NCBI RefSeq assembly: GCF_000283655.1
Contig: NC_016587.1
Span: forward strand, 1 to 64,000
DNA length: 64,000 nucleotides
Source: Azospirillum lipoferum 4B
GTDB taxonomy: Bacteria; Pseudomonadota; Alphaproteobacteria; Azospirillales; Azospirillaceae
Direction of reading: 5' to 3'
In this document: positions 25,583-34,579 of the stretch, piece after piece
How positions within the stretch are numbered: position 1 is the stretch's first letter
Layout of the letters: the number at the start of each line of letters is the position of its first letter
The notes under the pieces: generated by a model
Database searches by the model: none
Told to the model about the DNA's origin: nothing
The model's input: only the letters and a program-made list of their open reading frames with translations
Position numbers and translations under genes: made by a program

Positions 25583-26782
25583 ATGCGTGACGCCTATATC
25601 TGCGACGCCATCCGCACCCCCATCGGCCGCTATGCGGGATCCCTGTCGTCGGTGCGCGCCGACGATCTCGGCGCCGTGCCGATCCGCGCGCTGATGCAGC
25701 GCAACCCGTCGGTCGACTGGGCCGCAGTGGACGACGTCATCTATGGCTGCGCCAATCAGGCCGGCGAGGACAACCGCAACGTCGCCCGCATGGCGGCCCT
25801 GCTGGCGGGCCTGCCCGACGCGGTGCCGGGCACGACGATGAACCGGCTCTGCGGCTCCGGCCTCGACGCCGTCGCCACCGCCGCCCGCGCCATCAAGGCG
25901 GGCGAGGCCGATCTGATGATCGCCGGCGGGGTGGAGAGCATGAGCCGCGCCCCCTTCGTCATGGGCAAGGCCGACACCCCCTTCTCCCGCTCCGCCGAAA
26001 TCTTCGACACCACCATCGGCTGGCGCTTCGTCAACCCGGCGATGAAGGCGGCCTACGGTGTCGATTCGATGCCGGAGACGGCGGAGAATGTCGCCGACGA
26101 CTGGAAGATTTCGCGCGCCGACCAGGATGCCTTCGCGCTGCGCAGCCAGGAGCGCGCCGCCCGCGCCATCGCCGACGGCAGCATGGCCCGCGAGATCGTC
26201 CCCGTCACCGTCAAGTCCCGCAAGGGCGAGACGGTGGTGACCACCGACGAGCATCCCCGCGCCACGACCATCGAGGCGCTGTCGGCGCTGAAGCCGATCG
26301 TCCGCCCCGGCGGCACCATCACCGCCGGCAACGCCTCGGGCGTCAACGACGGTTCGGCCGCGCTGCTGATCGCGTCCGAAGCGGCGGTGAAGCGTTACGG
26401 CCTGACCCCGCGCGCCCGCATCGTCGGCGGCGCCACCGCCGGCGTGCCGCCGCGCGTCATGGGCATCGGCCCGGCGCCCGCGACCCGCAAGCTGCTGGAG
26501 CGGCTCGGCCGGACCGTCGCCGACATCGACCTGATCGAGCTGAACGAGGCCTTCGCCGCCCAGGCGCTGGCCGTCCTGCGCGAGCTTGGCCTGCCGGATG
26601 ACGCCGCCCATGTGAACCCGAACGGCGGCGGCATCGCGCTCGGCCATCCGCTGGGAGCCAGCGGCGCCCGTCTGGCGACCACTGCGGTCTACCAGCTCGA
26701 ACAGTCCGGCGGCCGGACGGCGCTCTGCACCATGTGCATCGGCGTCGGCCAGGGCATCGCCGTGATGATCGAGCGGGTGTAG
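25583..26782 (+). CDS. pcaF: 3-oxoadipyl-CoA thiolase
   Basis: PcaF cleaves 3-oxoadipyl-CoA with CoA to succinyl-CoA and acetyl-CoA. The 399-residue thiolase has the acyl-accepting Cys90 in [24 protein letters not shown], the active-site His in [16 protein letters not shown] and the second Cys in [10 protein letters not shown]. The length and start ([21 protein letters not shown]) agree with PcaF. The longer frame from 25562 overlaps pcaJ and is less likely. AAGGA precedes the ATG. It follows pcaJ by four bases and is separated from pcaD by a family A repeat. Confidence 0.95.
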   Translation: MRDAYICDAIRTPIGRYAGSLSSVRADDLGAVPIRALMQRNPSVDWAAVDDVIYGCANQAGEDNRNVARMAALLAGLPDAVPGTTMNRLCGSGLDAVATAARAIKAGEADLMIAGGVESMSRAPFVMGKADTPFSRSAEIFDTTIGWRFVNPAMKAAYGVDSMPETAENVADDWKISRADQDAFALRSQERAARAIADGSMAREIVPVTVKSRKGETVVTTDEHPRATTIEALSALKPIVRPGGTITAGNASGVNDGSAALLIASEAAVKRYGLTPRARIVGGATAGVPPRVMGIGPAPATRKLLERLGRTVADIDLIELNEAFAAQALAVLRELGLPDDAAHVNPNGGGIALGHPLGASGARLATTAVYQLEQSGGRTALCTMCIGVGQGIAVMIERV

Positions 26783-26798
26783 CCTCACGCTTCGAATG

Positions 26799-26900
26799 CC
26801 CCCTCCCTACCCCTCCCCCACCTTCGGTGGGAGAGGGAACTCCGCCGCCCTTGCACTTAACCCCCTCTCCCGCGGAGCGGGGGAGGGTTGGGGAGGGGGC
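26799..26900. repeat. GC-rich intergenic inverted repeat, family A, copy 2
   Basis: Gccccctccctacccctccccc on the left is complementary to gggggagggttggggagggggc on the right. Inner hairpins are formed by caccttcggtg and ctctcccgcggagcgggggag. It is inserted inside the pca operon between pcaF and pcaD without breaking either gene. Confidence 0.75.
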
Positions 26901-26940
26901 AAGAGCACTCCATCAATCCGGAACCGTCAGCGGACCCCCC

Positions 26941-27738
26941 ATGCCCTTCATCGAAGCCGCCGGCATCACCCAGCACTACGACCTGACCGGCCCGGCCGGC
27001 GCGCCGGTGCTGCTGTTCGCCAACTCCATCGGCACCAGCCTCCAGATCTGGGACGCCGTGGTGCCGCACCTGTCGGACCGCTACCGCGTGCTGCGCTATG
27101 ACATGCGCGGCCATGGGCTGACCCAGGTGACGCCGGTCACCGAAGAGGTCGGCTACAGCATGGACACGCTCGCCGACGACGCCGCCGGCCTGCTCGACGC
27201 GCTGGGCATCGCGCGCGCCCATGTCTGCGGCCTGTCCATCGGCGGCATGATGGCGCAGCGCCTCGCCGTCAAGGCGCCGGACCGCGTGCATGGGCTGATC
27301 CTGTGCGACACCGCCGGCATGATCGGCCCGCCCTCCATCTGGGCAGACCGCATTGCCGCCATCCGCGCCCGCGGCATGGGCGCCATCGCCGACGGGGTGA
27401 TGGCCCGCTGGTTCACCCAAGCCTTCCGCGACAGCCGGCCCGAACAGATCCGCGGCTACACCGCCATGGTCGCCCGCACCACCGAGGACGGCTATGTCGG
27501 CTGCTCGATGGCGATCCGCGACGCCGACCTGCGTGCAGACAATGCCGCCATCGCCGCCCCGACCCTGGCGATCTGCGGCGAGGAAGATGTGGCGACCCCG
27601 CCCGACACCGTCCGCGATCTCGCCGCCGGCATCCCCGGCGCCCGGTTCGAGCTGCTGCCCGGCGCCGCCCACATCCCCGGCGTCGAGAAGCCGGCGGAGC
27701 TGGCCGCCCTGATCGACGGCTTCCTGAGGGATCTGTGA
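26941..27738 (+). CDS. pcaD: 3-oxoadipate enol-lactonase
   Basis: PcaD hydrolyses 3-oxoadipate enol-lactone to 3-oxoadipate. The 265-residue alpha/beta hydrolase has an oxyanion segment near FANSIGTSLQIWD, the RYDMRGHGL strand-turn, the nucleophile Ser99 in CGLSIGG, the acid Asp in GEEDVATPP and the His in GAAHIPGVE. The family-typical GYSMDTLADDAAGLLDALGI is present. The ATG follows the repeat and has only a weak ribosome site. The stop overlaps the pcaC ATG (TGATG). PcaD and PcaC are separate proteins here, not the PcaL fusion. Confidence 0.93.
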   Translation: MPFIEAAGITQHYDLTGPAGAPVLLFANSIGTSLQIWDAVVPHLSDRYRVLRYDMRGHGLTQVTPVTEEVGYSMDTLADDAAGLLDALGIARAHVCGLSIGGMMAQRLAVKAPDRVHGLILCDTAGMIGPPSIWADRIAAIRARGMGAIADGVMARWFTQAFRDSRPEQIRGYTAMVARTTEDGYVGCSMAIRDADLRADNAAIAAPTLAICGEEDVATPPDTVRDLAAGIPGARFELLPGAAHIPGVEKPAELAALIDGFLRDL

Positions 27739-28151
27739 TGGCCGACCGTGAAATAAAGGACAAGGATCTGTACGACCGCGGCATGGCGGTGCGCCGTTCG
27801 GTGCTGGGCGACGCCCATGTCGACCGCTCGCTGGAGCGCGCCACCGATTTCGACGCCGATTTCCAGGAGTTCATCACCAAGACCGCCTGGGGCCAGATCT
27901 GGACCCGGCCGGGGCTGGACATCCGGACGCGCAGCATGCTGACCATCGCCATGCTGGCGGCGCTGGGCAAGGACGGCGAGCTGAAGCTGCACATCCGCGC
28001 CACCCGCAACACCGGCGTCACCCGCGACGAGGTGAAGGAAATCCTGATGCAGGCCGCCGTCTATGCCGGCATCCCCGCCGCCAACCACGCCATCGCGCTG
28101 GCCCGCGCCGTCTATGCCGAGATGGACGAAGAGGACGCCCGCAAGGGCTGA
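27738..28151 (+). CDS. pcaC: 4-carboxymuconolactone decarboxylase
   Basis: PcaC decarboxylates 4-carboxymuconolactone to 3-oxoadipate enol-lactone. The 137-residue protein has the AhpD-like helical fold: YDRGMAVRRSVLGDAHVDRSL, then TKTAWGQIWTRPGLDIRTRSMLTIAMLAALG, then ELKLHIRATRNTGVTRDEVKEILMQAAVYAGIPAAN. The length is standard. It overlaps pcaD by one base and is followed closely by pcaB. No anomalies are visible. Confidence 0.94.
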   Translation: MADREIKDKDLYDRGMAVRRSVLGDAHVDRSLERATDFDADFQEFITKTAWGQIWTRPGLDIRTRSMLTIAMLAALGKDGELKLHIRATRNTGVTRDEVKEILMQAAVYAGIPAANHAIALARAVYAEMDEEDARKG

Positions 28152-28170
28152 CATGCAAGGGGTGAAGCCC

Positions 28171-29544
28171 ATGACCGCCGACCGCCATTCCGATCCGCTG
28201 CTCGACCCGCTCTTCACCAGCGACGCGGCGGCCGATGCCTTCTCCCCCACGGCACGGCTGCAGGGCATGCTGGATTTCGAGGCGGCGCTGGCGCGGGCGG
28301 AAGCGGCGGTGGGCGTCATCCCCGCCCATGCCGTCCCGGCCATCGAAGCGGCCTGCAAGGCTCATCTCTACGAGCTCGACGCGCTGGGGGCGGAGGCGGC
28401 GCTGGCCGGCAACACCGCCATCCCGATGGTCAAGCACCTGACCCGTGCCGTGAAGGCCGCCGACGAGGAGTCCTCCCGCTACGTCCATTGGGGCGCCACC
28501 AGCCAGGATGCGATGGACAGCGGCCTGATGCTTCAGCTGCGCCGTTTCCTCGACGGGCTGGATGCCGATCTGGCGGCGCTGGCCGACGGCCTGGCCGAGC
28601 TCGCCGACCGCCACCGCGCCACGCTGATGGTCGCCCGCACCTGGCTGCAGCACGCCCTTCCCACCACCTTCGGCCTGAAGGCCGCCGGCTGGCTCGACGC
28701 GCTGGGCCGCGACCGCCAGCGGATCGCCGCCGCCCGCACCCGCCTCGCCCTGCAATTCGGCGGCGCAGCCGGGACGCTGGCAGCCCTGGGCGAGGCCGGC
28801 CCGGCGGTGGCGGAGGCGCTGGCGACGGAGCTGGACCTCCCCCTGCCCGCCCTGCCCTGGCATGCCAGCCGCGACCGCATCACCGAACTGGCCTCCTCCC
28901 TCGGCATTCTCGCCGGCACGCTCGGCACGCTGGGCCGCGACATTTCGCTGATGATGCAGATGGAGGTCGCCGAGGCGTTCGAGCCCGCCGGCCCCGGCCG
29001 CGGCGGCTCCTCCACCATGCCGCACAAGCGCAACCCGGTGTCCTGCGCCGTCCTGCTTTCCACCGCCATCCGTGCCCCGGCGCTCGTCGGCGGGCTGCTG
29101 GCGGCACAGGTGCAGGAACACGAACGCGGCCTCGGCGGCTGGCATGCCGAATGGCAGGCGCTGCCCGACCTCTGCCGCCTCGTCGCCGGGGCCGCCCGCC
29201 ATGCCCGCGAGACCATCGCCGGCCTGACCGTGGATGCGGAGCGCATGCGCGCCAACCTGGACCTCACCCGCGGCCTGATCCTGGCCGAGGCGGTGACCAT
29301 GGCGCTGGGCGACCGCATGGGCCGCATGGCCGCCCATTCCCGCGTGGCCGACGCCAGCCGCCGCGCCGCCGAAGCCGCCCGTCCGCTGCGCGACGTGCTG
29401 GCCGAGGATGCCGAGGTGGTGCGGGCGCTGGGCATCGACGGCCTCGACCGCCTGTTCGACCCGCTGCGCTACACCGGCGCAGCCTCCCATTTCATCGACC
29501 GCGTTCTGGCACTCCACAGGCACCAACGGCGTCAGCAGAACTGA
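28171..29544 (+). CDS. pcaB: 3-carboxy-cis,cis-muconate cycloisomerase
   Basis: PcaB lactonises 3-carboxymuconate to 4-carboxymuconolactone. The roughly 457-residue protein belongs to the fumarase/aspartase superfamily, with YVHWGATSQDAMDSG, ARTWLQHALPTTFGLK and the signature GGSSTMPHKRNPVSC. C1-type substrate contacts include the flexible loop around Ser in SSTMPHK. I chose the ATG at 28171, with AAGGGG eight bases upstream; an ATG at 28153 would add six residues. It sits 19 bases after pcaC. Confidence 0.93.
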   Translation: MTADRHSDPLLDPLFTSDAAADAFSPTARLQGMLDFEAALARAEAAVGVIPAHAVPAIEAACKAHLYELDALGAEAALAGNTAIPMVKHLTRAVKAADEESSRYVHWGATSQDAMDSGLMLQLRRFLDGLDADLAALADGLAELADRHRATLMVARTWLQHALPTTFGLKAAGWLDALGRDRQRIAAARTRLALQFGGAAGTLAALGEAGPAVAEALATELDLPLPALPWHASRDRITELASSLGILAGTLGTLGRDISLMMQMEVAEAFEPAGPGRGGSSTMPHKRNPVSCAVLLSTAIRAPALVGGLLAAQVQEHERGLGGWHAEWQALPDLCRLVAGAARHARETIAGLTVDAERMRANLDLTRGLILAEAVTMALGDRMGRMAAHSRVADASRRAAEAARPLRDVLAEDAEVVRALGIDGLDRLFDPLRYTGAASHFIDRVLALHRHQRRQQN

Positions 29545-29568
29545 CTGCCCCCAAGGAGGACTCCCGAG

Positions 29569-30291
29569 ATGGACACAGCCGTTCACGAAGCGGCGGGCGA
29601 CTTCCGCCCCCGCGATTGGGCGCAACACCCGCCCTACCTGTCGCCGGACTACAAATCGACGGTGCTGCGCTCGCCGTCCAAGCCGCTGATCCCGATGAAG
29701 CAATGCCTGTCGGTCCGCACCGGCCCGGTCTTCGGCCATGACAGCCTGGCGCCGCTGGACAGCGACCTGACGAAGAACGGCCGCGTCAACGGCGAGCCGG
29801 TCGGCGAGCGCATCATCGTCACCGGCCGCGTGCTGGACGAGAATGGCCGGCCGGTGCCGCACACGCTGCTGGAGATCTGGCAGGCCAACGCCTGCGGGCG
29901 CTACGTCCATCGCTGGGACCAGCATGACGCGCCGCTCGACCCCAATTTCTTCGGGGCCGGCCGCTGCATCACCGACGCGGAGGGCCGCTACCGCTTCACC
30001 ACGATCAAGCCCGGCGCCTATCCCTGGGGCAACCACCACAATGCCTGGCGCCCGGCGCACATCCATTTCTCGCTGTTCGGGCCGTCCTTCCTGACCCGTC
30101 TGGTCACCCAGATGTATTTCCCGGGCGATCCGCTGCTGCCGCTCGATCCCATCTACAACGGGGTGCCGGAGGGGGCGCGCGAGCTGCTGATCTCCCGCTT
30201 CTCCATCGACGTGACCGAGCCGCTGTGGGCGCTCGGCTATGAGTTCGACATCGTCCTGCGCGGACGCCAAGCCACGCCGATGGAGGGCTGA
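29569..30291 (+). CDS. pcaH: protocatechuate 3,4-dioxygenase beta subunit
   Basis: PcaH is the iron-binding subunit of the ring-cleaving intradiol dioxygenase. The 240-residue protein starts with the lid-like region PRDWAQHPPYLSPDYKSTVLRSP. The expected ferric ligands are the Tyr in NACGRYVHRW, the Tyr in GAYPWGNHHNAW and the His pair in WRPAHIHFSLFG. ILVTGRVLDE-type strands (VTGRVLDENGRPVP) and TLLEIWQANA match the beta-sandwich core. AAGGAGG precedes the ATG. It pairs with pcaG, five bases downstream. Confidence 0.95.
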   Translation: MDTAVHEAAGDFRPRDWAQHPPYLSPDYKSTVLRSPSKPLIPMKQCLSVRTGPVFGHDSLAPLDSDLTKNGRVNGEPVGERIIVTGRVLDENGRPVPHTLLEIWQANACGRYVHRWDQHDAPLDPNFFGAGRCITDAEGRYRFTTIKPGAYPWGNHHNAWRPAHIHFSLFGPSFLTRLVTQMYFPGDPLLPLDPIYNGVPEGARELLISRFSIDVTEPLWALGYEFDIVLRGRQATPMEG

Positions 30292-30296
30292 CCCCC

Positions 30297-30854
30297 ATGA
30301 GCCAGATGCTGAAACAGACGCCGTCCCAGACCGTCGGCCCCTATTTCGCCTATGCCTGGACGCCGGAACTCTACGGGCGCCGCCCGCTGGCGACCAACCG
30401 GCTGGCGACCCGCGACCTGCCGGGCGAGCATATCCGCATCGAAGGCGTCGTCACCGACGGCGAGGGTGCGCCGATCCGCGACTGCGTGGTGGAGATCTGG
30501 CAGGCCGGCGCCGACGGCAGCCATGCTCCCGGTGCGGCGGGCTTCGGCCGCTGCGGCACCACCGATGCCGGCTATTACTTCTTCGACACGGTGAAGCCCG
30601 GCGCCTGCGAGCCGGGCCACGCCCCGCACATCGCGGTGACGGTGTTCGCCCGCGGCATGCTGAGCCACGCCTTCACCCGCCTGCACTTCTCGGATGAGGC
30701 CGCGGCGAACGAGGCCGACCCGGTGCTGGCGAGCGTCCCGGCCGACCGCCGCGACACCCTGATCGCCCAGCGCGCCGAGGCTCCGGGCGGCGTGGTCTAC
30801 CGTTTCGATATCCGGCTGCAGGGCGAGGGGGAGACGGTGTTTTTTGATTGCTGA
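30297..30854 (+). CDS. pcaG: protocatechuate 3,4-dioxygenase alpha subunit
   Basis: The 185-residue alpha subunit complements PcaH in the (alpha-beta-Fe) dioxygenase. It starts KQTPSQTVGPYFAYAW, a hallmark of PcaG. IEGVVTDGEGAPIRDCVVEIWQAGADG parallels the PcaH core but lacks the iron ligands, as expected. HIAVTVFARGMLSHAFTRLHFSDE follows. It is the last gene of the pca operon; a family A repeat lies 26 bases after the stop codon. Confidence 0.95.
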   Translation: MSQMLKQTPSQTVGPYFAYAWTPELYGRRPLATNRLATRDLPGEHIRIEGVVTDGEGAPIRDCVVEIWQAGADGSHAPGAAGFGRCGTTDAGYYFFDTVKPGACEPGHAPHIAVTVFARGMLSHAFTRLHFSDEAAANEADPVLASVPADRRDTLIAQRAEAPGGVVYRFDIRLQGEGETVFFDC

Positions 30855-30879
30855 GGGTGAGGAGTCGTCGGCTTCGATT

Positions 30880-31006
30880 GCCCCCACCCTAACCCTCCCC
30901 CACCTTCGGTGGGAGAGGGGACTGCCGCTGCTTCGGCATTGAAGCAGCTTAGACAAGCGTCCTGCCCCCTCTCCCACCGAAGGTGGGGGAGGGATGGGGG
31001 AGGGGG
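30880..31006. repeat. GC-rich intergenic inverted repeat, family A, copy 3
   Basis: Two family A arms face one another: gcccccaccctaaccctcccccacc with ttcggtgggagagggg, and ccccctctcccaccgaa with ggtgggggagggatgggggaggggg. The central part has its own cttcggcattgaag hairpin. It separates the convergent pcaG and MCP genes, the position expected for a bidirectional terminator. Confidence 0.75.
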
Positions 31007-31024
31007 CACCACGCAGGCGCCTCC

Positions 31025-33109
31025 TCACCCCTCCCGGATCGTCGCCACGAAGCGCTGCACTTCGCTGCGCAGCTGGGCCGACTGGTGCGACAGCGTGTCG
31101 GCAGCCGCCCGCGCCTGGGAGGCCATGCTGCCGGTCTCGCTGGCGGCGCGGGTGACGCCCTCGATGTTGCTCGACACCTCGCGGGTGCCGGCGGCGGCCT
31201 GCTGGACGTTGCGGCTGATCTCGCGCGTCGCCGCCCCCTGCTCCTCCGCCGCGGCGGCGACGGCGGTGACCGTCTCGCTGATGCCCAGGATGGTGCGGCC
31301 GATGGCCTGGATGGCGCCGACGGCGCTGCCGCTGACCGACTGGATCTCGGCGATCTGGGCGGCAATCTCCTCCGTCGCCTTGGCGGTCTGGCTGGCGAGG
31401 TTCTTCACCTCCTGCGCCACGACGGCGAAGCCCTTGCCGGCCTCGCCCGCGCGGGCCGCCTCGATGGTGGCATTCAGCGCCAGCAGGTTGGTCTGGCCGG
31501 CGATGGACTGGATCAGGTTCACCACGTCGCCGATCTTCTGCGCCGCTTCGGCCAGACCGGCAACGGTGCCGTTGGTCTTCTCGACCTCGCCCACCGCATC
31601 GTTCGCCATGCGCGACGAGGCGGCGATGCGCTGGTTGATCTCCTCGATGGAATGGGCCAGCTCCTCCGCCGCGGCGGCCACCGTCTGCACGTTGCTGCTG
31701 GCGACGTCGGCGGCGCTGGCGACGGCCGCGGCCTGGGCGTTGGTCTGCTCGGCGATGGCCGACAGCCCTTCCGAATCGGTGCGGATCATTTCCGCCTGCT
31801 GGGCCACATTGGCGACCACGCCGCCGACGGTGCCCTCGAACCGGTCGGCCATCCGGGCCAGTTCCTGCTTGCGCAGTTCGGCGGCGCGCTGCTCGTCCAG
31901 ACGGCGCTGCTCCTCCATCTCGGCGACGCGGCCGGCATTCTCCTTGAACAGCTGAAGCGCCTTGTTGATGGCGCCGATCTCGTCGGCACGGTCGCGGTCA
32001 CCGACCTCCACGTCGCGCCGGCCGGCGGTCAGTGCCCCGATGGTTGCAACGATCCGCCGCAGCGGCTGGCCGACCACCAGACGGCTGGTCAGCCACAGCG
32101 CCAGCAGAAGCCCGGTGCTCAGCAGCACCGCGCCCACCGCGATGAAGGTGGTCAATTCCTGCTTCGGCACTTCGATCCTGTTGATCGGCAGGTTGACCAG
32201 GATCGACCAGGGCGTGCCGGTGCTGCCGACGACGACCGGGACGAACAGCTGCTTCACCTCGGTCTTCAGGCTGGCCGACACCGAGTAATGTGCGAAGGTC
32301 CTGCCTTCGCGGATGGCGGGCAAGGCATCCTTCAGCCGCTGGTTGGTCTCCATGATCGGCTTGCCCAGATGGTCGGGGTTGCTGTAGGCCGCCCACGCCC
32401 CGCCGTTGGAGATCAGGAAGACCGATCCGGTCTCGAACGGCTTGGCCACCTTCAGCTCGTTCCAAATCTCGTCGTTGGCGATGTCCACGCCGGCAACGCC
32501 GATGAACTTGCCGTCCTCCATGATCGGAACGACAAGCGACACCATCAGCACGTTCTTGCCGGCGACAAGATAGGTATAGGGTTCGACGATGACTTCGCGC
32601 TTCTGACGTTTGGGTTCATTGTAATAGAAGCCATCCGCACCGGATCCCTCGTAATTGGACAGCGGCTGGTAATTGATCTTGTCTCCGACCCGGTTCCAAT
32701 AAGGGATGAAACGCCCGGTGGCATCTCCGGTGGGGGCGTTGACGAAATCCTTGTCTCTTCCGTCGAGTGCGTTGGGCTCCATGCCCACCCAGACACCCAG
32801 CAGTTTGGGATTGGCGACCAGCAGGCTTCTGAGCCACTGGCTCAACTTGTCGCGGTCGACGACACCCTGCTGCTTCATGGAGAGTACGGTGGTGCCCATG
32901 AAGCGGCTGATGTTCATGGCCTCGTTCAACCGCCGTTCGACGACGGCGGCGTGGTACTTGCCCAGCTCCTCTCCGACCTTGAAGGACAGCTCGTCGGTAT
33001 CCGCCCCGCTCTTGACGGAGATCACGAGCGACCCTGCCCCCAGCCCGATCATCAGGACCAGGCCGATCGCCAGCACCAGCTTGGTCACCAAAGGCAGCTT
33101 TTTGAACAT
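31025..33109 (-). CDS. methyl-accepting chemotaxis protein, dCache-type sensor
   Basis: The 694-residue receptor has TM1 ([21 protein letters not shown]), a large periplasmic double-Cache sensor (about residues 35-310) with [37 protein letters not shown] and [17 protein letters not shown], then TM2 ([19 protein letters not shown]). HAMP and the signalling coiled coil follow, with the canonical tip [30 protein letters not shown]. Methylation helices are present; no C-terminal CheR-binding pentapeptide is seen. It neighbours the pca operon convergently, so aromatic-acid sensing is possible but unsupported beyond location. A decayed relative of its sensor lies just upstream. Confidence 0.92.
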   Translation of the reverse strand: MFKKLPLVTKLVLAIGLVLMIGLGAGSLVISVKSGADTDELSFKVGEELGKYHAAVVERRLNEAMNISRFMGTTVLSMKQQGVVDRDKLSQWLRSLLVANPKLLGVWVGMEPNALDGRDKDFVNAPTGDATGRFIPYWNRVGDKINYQPLSNYEGSGADGFYYNEPKRQKREVIVEPYTYLVAGKNVLMVSLVVPIMEDGKFIGVAGVDIANDEIWNELKVAKPFETGSVFLISNGGAWAAYSNPDHLGKPIMETNQRLKDALPAIREGRTFAHYSVSASLKTEVKQLFVPVVVGSTGTPWSILVNLPINRIEVPKQELTTFIAVGAVLLSTGLLLALWLTSRLVVGQPLRRIVATIGALTAGRRDVEVGDRDRADEIGAINKALQLFKENAGRVAEMEEQRRLDEQRAAELRKQELARMADRFEGTVGGVVANVAQQAEMIRTDSEGLSAIAEQTNAQAAAVASAADVASSNVQTVAAAAEELAHSIEEINQRIAASSRMANDAVGEVEKTNGTVAGLAEAAQKIGDVVNLIQSIAGQTNLLALNATIEAARAGEAGKGFAVVAQEVKNLASQTAKATEEIAAQIAEIQSVSGSAVGAIQAIGRTILGISETVTAVAAAAEEQGAATREISRNVQQAAAGTREVSSNIEGVTRAASETGSMASQARAAADTLSHQSAQLRSEVQRFVATIREG

Positions 33110-33345
33110 CGATTCCCCCGCAACACGTCGAATATCAGGCTTGCATCCCTAGACTGTCCCGCAGTTGGGTTAAATTCGCGTAAATTGCCCATTGGCATGA
33201 TCCCCAGTTTTAAAAATACTAAGAAGCATTCTCAGTAAAAGCATGCCAAAACCGAATTCTATCTTTGGATCATACTTTAGGACCAGCACCACAGAATGCC
33301 CGATATCGGCAACCTCTATTCTCTCAAAACCCTATCTCTTCATCC
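33110..33345. other. intergenic region upstream of the dCache MCP
   Basis: I see no gene here. The segment is richer in A and T than its surroundings (for example 33171-33240) and presumably holds the MCP promoter. No clear operator was found. Confidence 0.4.
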
Positions 33346-33675
33346 CTAGGGGCGAGGATTGATCAGCACCGACCGGCGGGGGGCGCCGGTGCTGCCGACG
33401 AAGACCGGCTGGAACAGTGGCTTGACCTCGCTCCGCAGGCTGGCCGACATCGCCGCTTCCTGGTGCCGCTTGGTCTGAAGGAGCGGCCAGGGGATGAGGC
33501 GGCCGCTGCCGGCGCTGTTGACCAGGGCGTCATCATCGCCGTCCAGTGCCGCACGCTCCAGCAGGTGCGCCTTGTCTTCCACGGAGAGCGGATGGCTTCC
33601 CCGCTTCCGCGAGCCGGGCGCTCCGGCCAGATGGAAGAAACCCATCCCTGCGGACCGTTTTCGCGGCAACGGCAC
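33346..33675 (-). pseudogene. remnant of an MCP sensor region
   Basis: The last 34 codons of this short frame read MSASLRSEVKPLFQPVFVGS, then TGAPRRSVLINPRP and stop. They align with [20 protein letters not shown] and [15 protein letters not shown] of the MCP at 31025-33109 (about residues 272-306), and the DNA of 33365-33460 is visibly similar to that of 32180-32280. No start, TM2, HAMP or signalling domain remains. It is best read as a decayed partial duplication of the neighbouring receptor, cut off after the end of the Cache region. The upstream half of the frame shows no similarity that I can see. Confidence 0.6.
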
Positions 33676-34007
33676 TCCATTGCATCTTTATACGGGAATT
33701 TTATCGAAACAGCGCCTCTATGGATTTGATTCCATCCCGCGTCTGAGTCATAGTCATCCACAGACGAGAACAAATAAAACTTAGAAGCCTAACGATCGAA
33801 ACCCGTCATCGAACCCTTCCACAACAAAGGTTTCAATATGAAGGGTTGGAGGCAGGCGGATAAGCCTGTCTTCAGGCGAATCGGGATGGAAGACAAGCAG
33901 CCGGATCTTTTTCAAGATCCGGCAATGAACTTCAAAGGAAACGGCGACTCCATGACGCCGACCGCCGGAATTCACCTGATTGGACTGCCATTTTGACAAG
34001 AGGAATC
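33676..34007. other. intergenic region with one strong hairpin
   Basis: GCCGGATCTT (33900-33909) pairs with AAGATCCGGC (33914-33923) across a four-base TTTC loop. A smaller gcctg/caggc hairpin precedes it. No convincing gene is present; a 72-codon minus-strand frame over 33781-33999 has no good start signal. The promoter of the secreted protein downstream should lie here. Confidence 0.45.
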
Positions 34008-34442
34008 ATGAGGATCATGAACGTGAAGCTACTCGGAATTCTCTGCGCCGGCGCCTTGGTCGGCTTCACCAGCGCCGCCTCGGCCCAGAGCGCCGTGACG
34101 GTTACGGTGAACAACACGACGCCCGTATTAACCAACTTCTCGTCCCCTTCGGGATGTCAAGGATCTTCGGGATTGGGAGCGCTGTCTGCAGGAGGCAGTG
34201 CAATCTCAAGCATTCAAAGCCCTTACTCGACATCCAACGGATGCTCTATTCGCTACACGCGGGCTGATAACTCTCGCTACTGCAATTGGGTACTCTCGCG
34301 CACTCGCAGTTCCTTGAGCGGCCCCTGGAATTATCCGACCGTCAACACGACAAAAAGCTCGTCCGGAGTCACCTGCACCGCGACCATTACCTCAGTCAGT
34401 GCCAGCGGCGACTGGAGCGTCTCACTCAAAATTGCACCTTAA
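34008..34442 (+). CDS. small secreted protein of unknown function, 144 aa
   Basis: The product begins with a clear signal peptide (MRIMNVKLLGILCAGALVGFTSAASA, cleavage likely before QSAVTV). The mature part of about 118 residues is rich in Ser, Thr and Asn and poor in charge. It contains four cysteines (in SGCQGSSG, NGCSIRY, YCNWVL and VTCTAT), enough for two disulfide bonds, and ends in SGDWSVSLKIAP. It looks like a periplasmic or surface-exposed beta protein. AGAGGA lies upstream of the ATG. Codon use is less GC-biased than that of the neighbours. No family is recognised. Confidence 0.7.
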   Translation: MRIMNVKLLGILCAGALVGFTSAASAQSAVTVTVNNTTPVLTNFSSPSGCQGSSGLGALSAGGSAISSIQSPYSTSNGCSIRYTRADNSRYCNWVLSRTRSSLSGPWNYPTVNTTKSSSGVTCTATITSVSASGDWSVSLKIAP

Positions 34443-34579
34443 CCGACCTGCGCCAGCGATCCGGAGAGGGGCGATTCAGAAAACGCGCTTCGCTCCCCAA
34501 AGCCGAGCGCATCGGCATCGCATCCAAATGCAATGGAACCGCCACGAAGCCGGACATCGCCGGGACAGGAGCTCCCATT

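Noticed and set aside
33781-33999. 72-codon minus-strand frame between the MCP relic and the secreted protein
   Set aside because: No ribosome site of note, no motif, and it reads through a strong hairpin.
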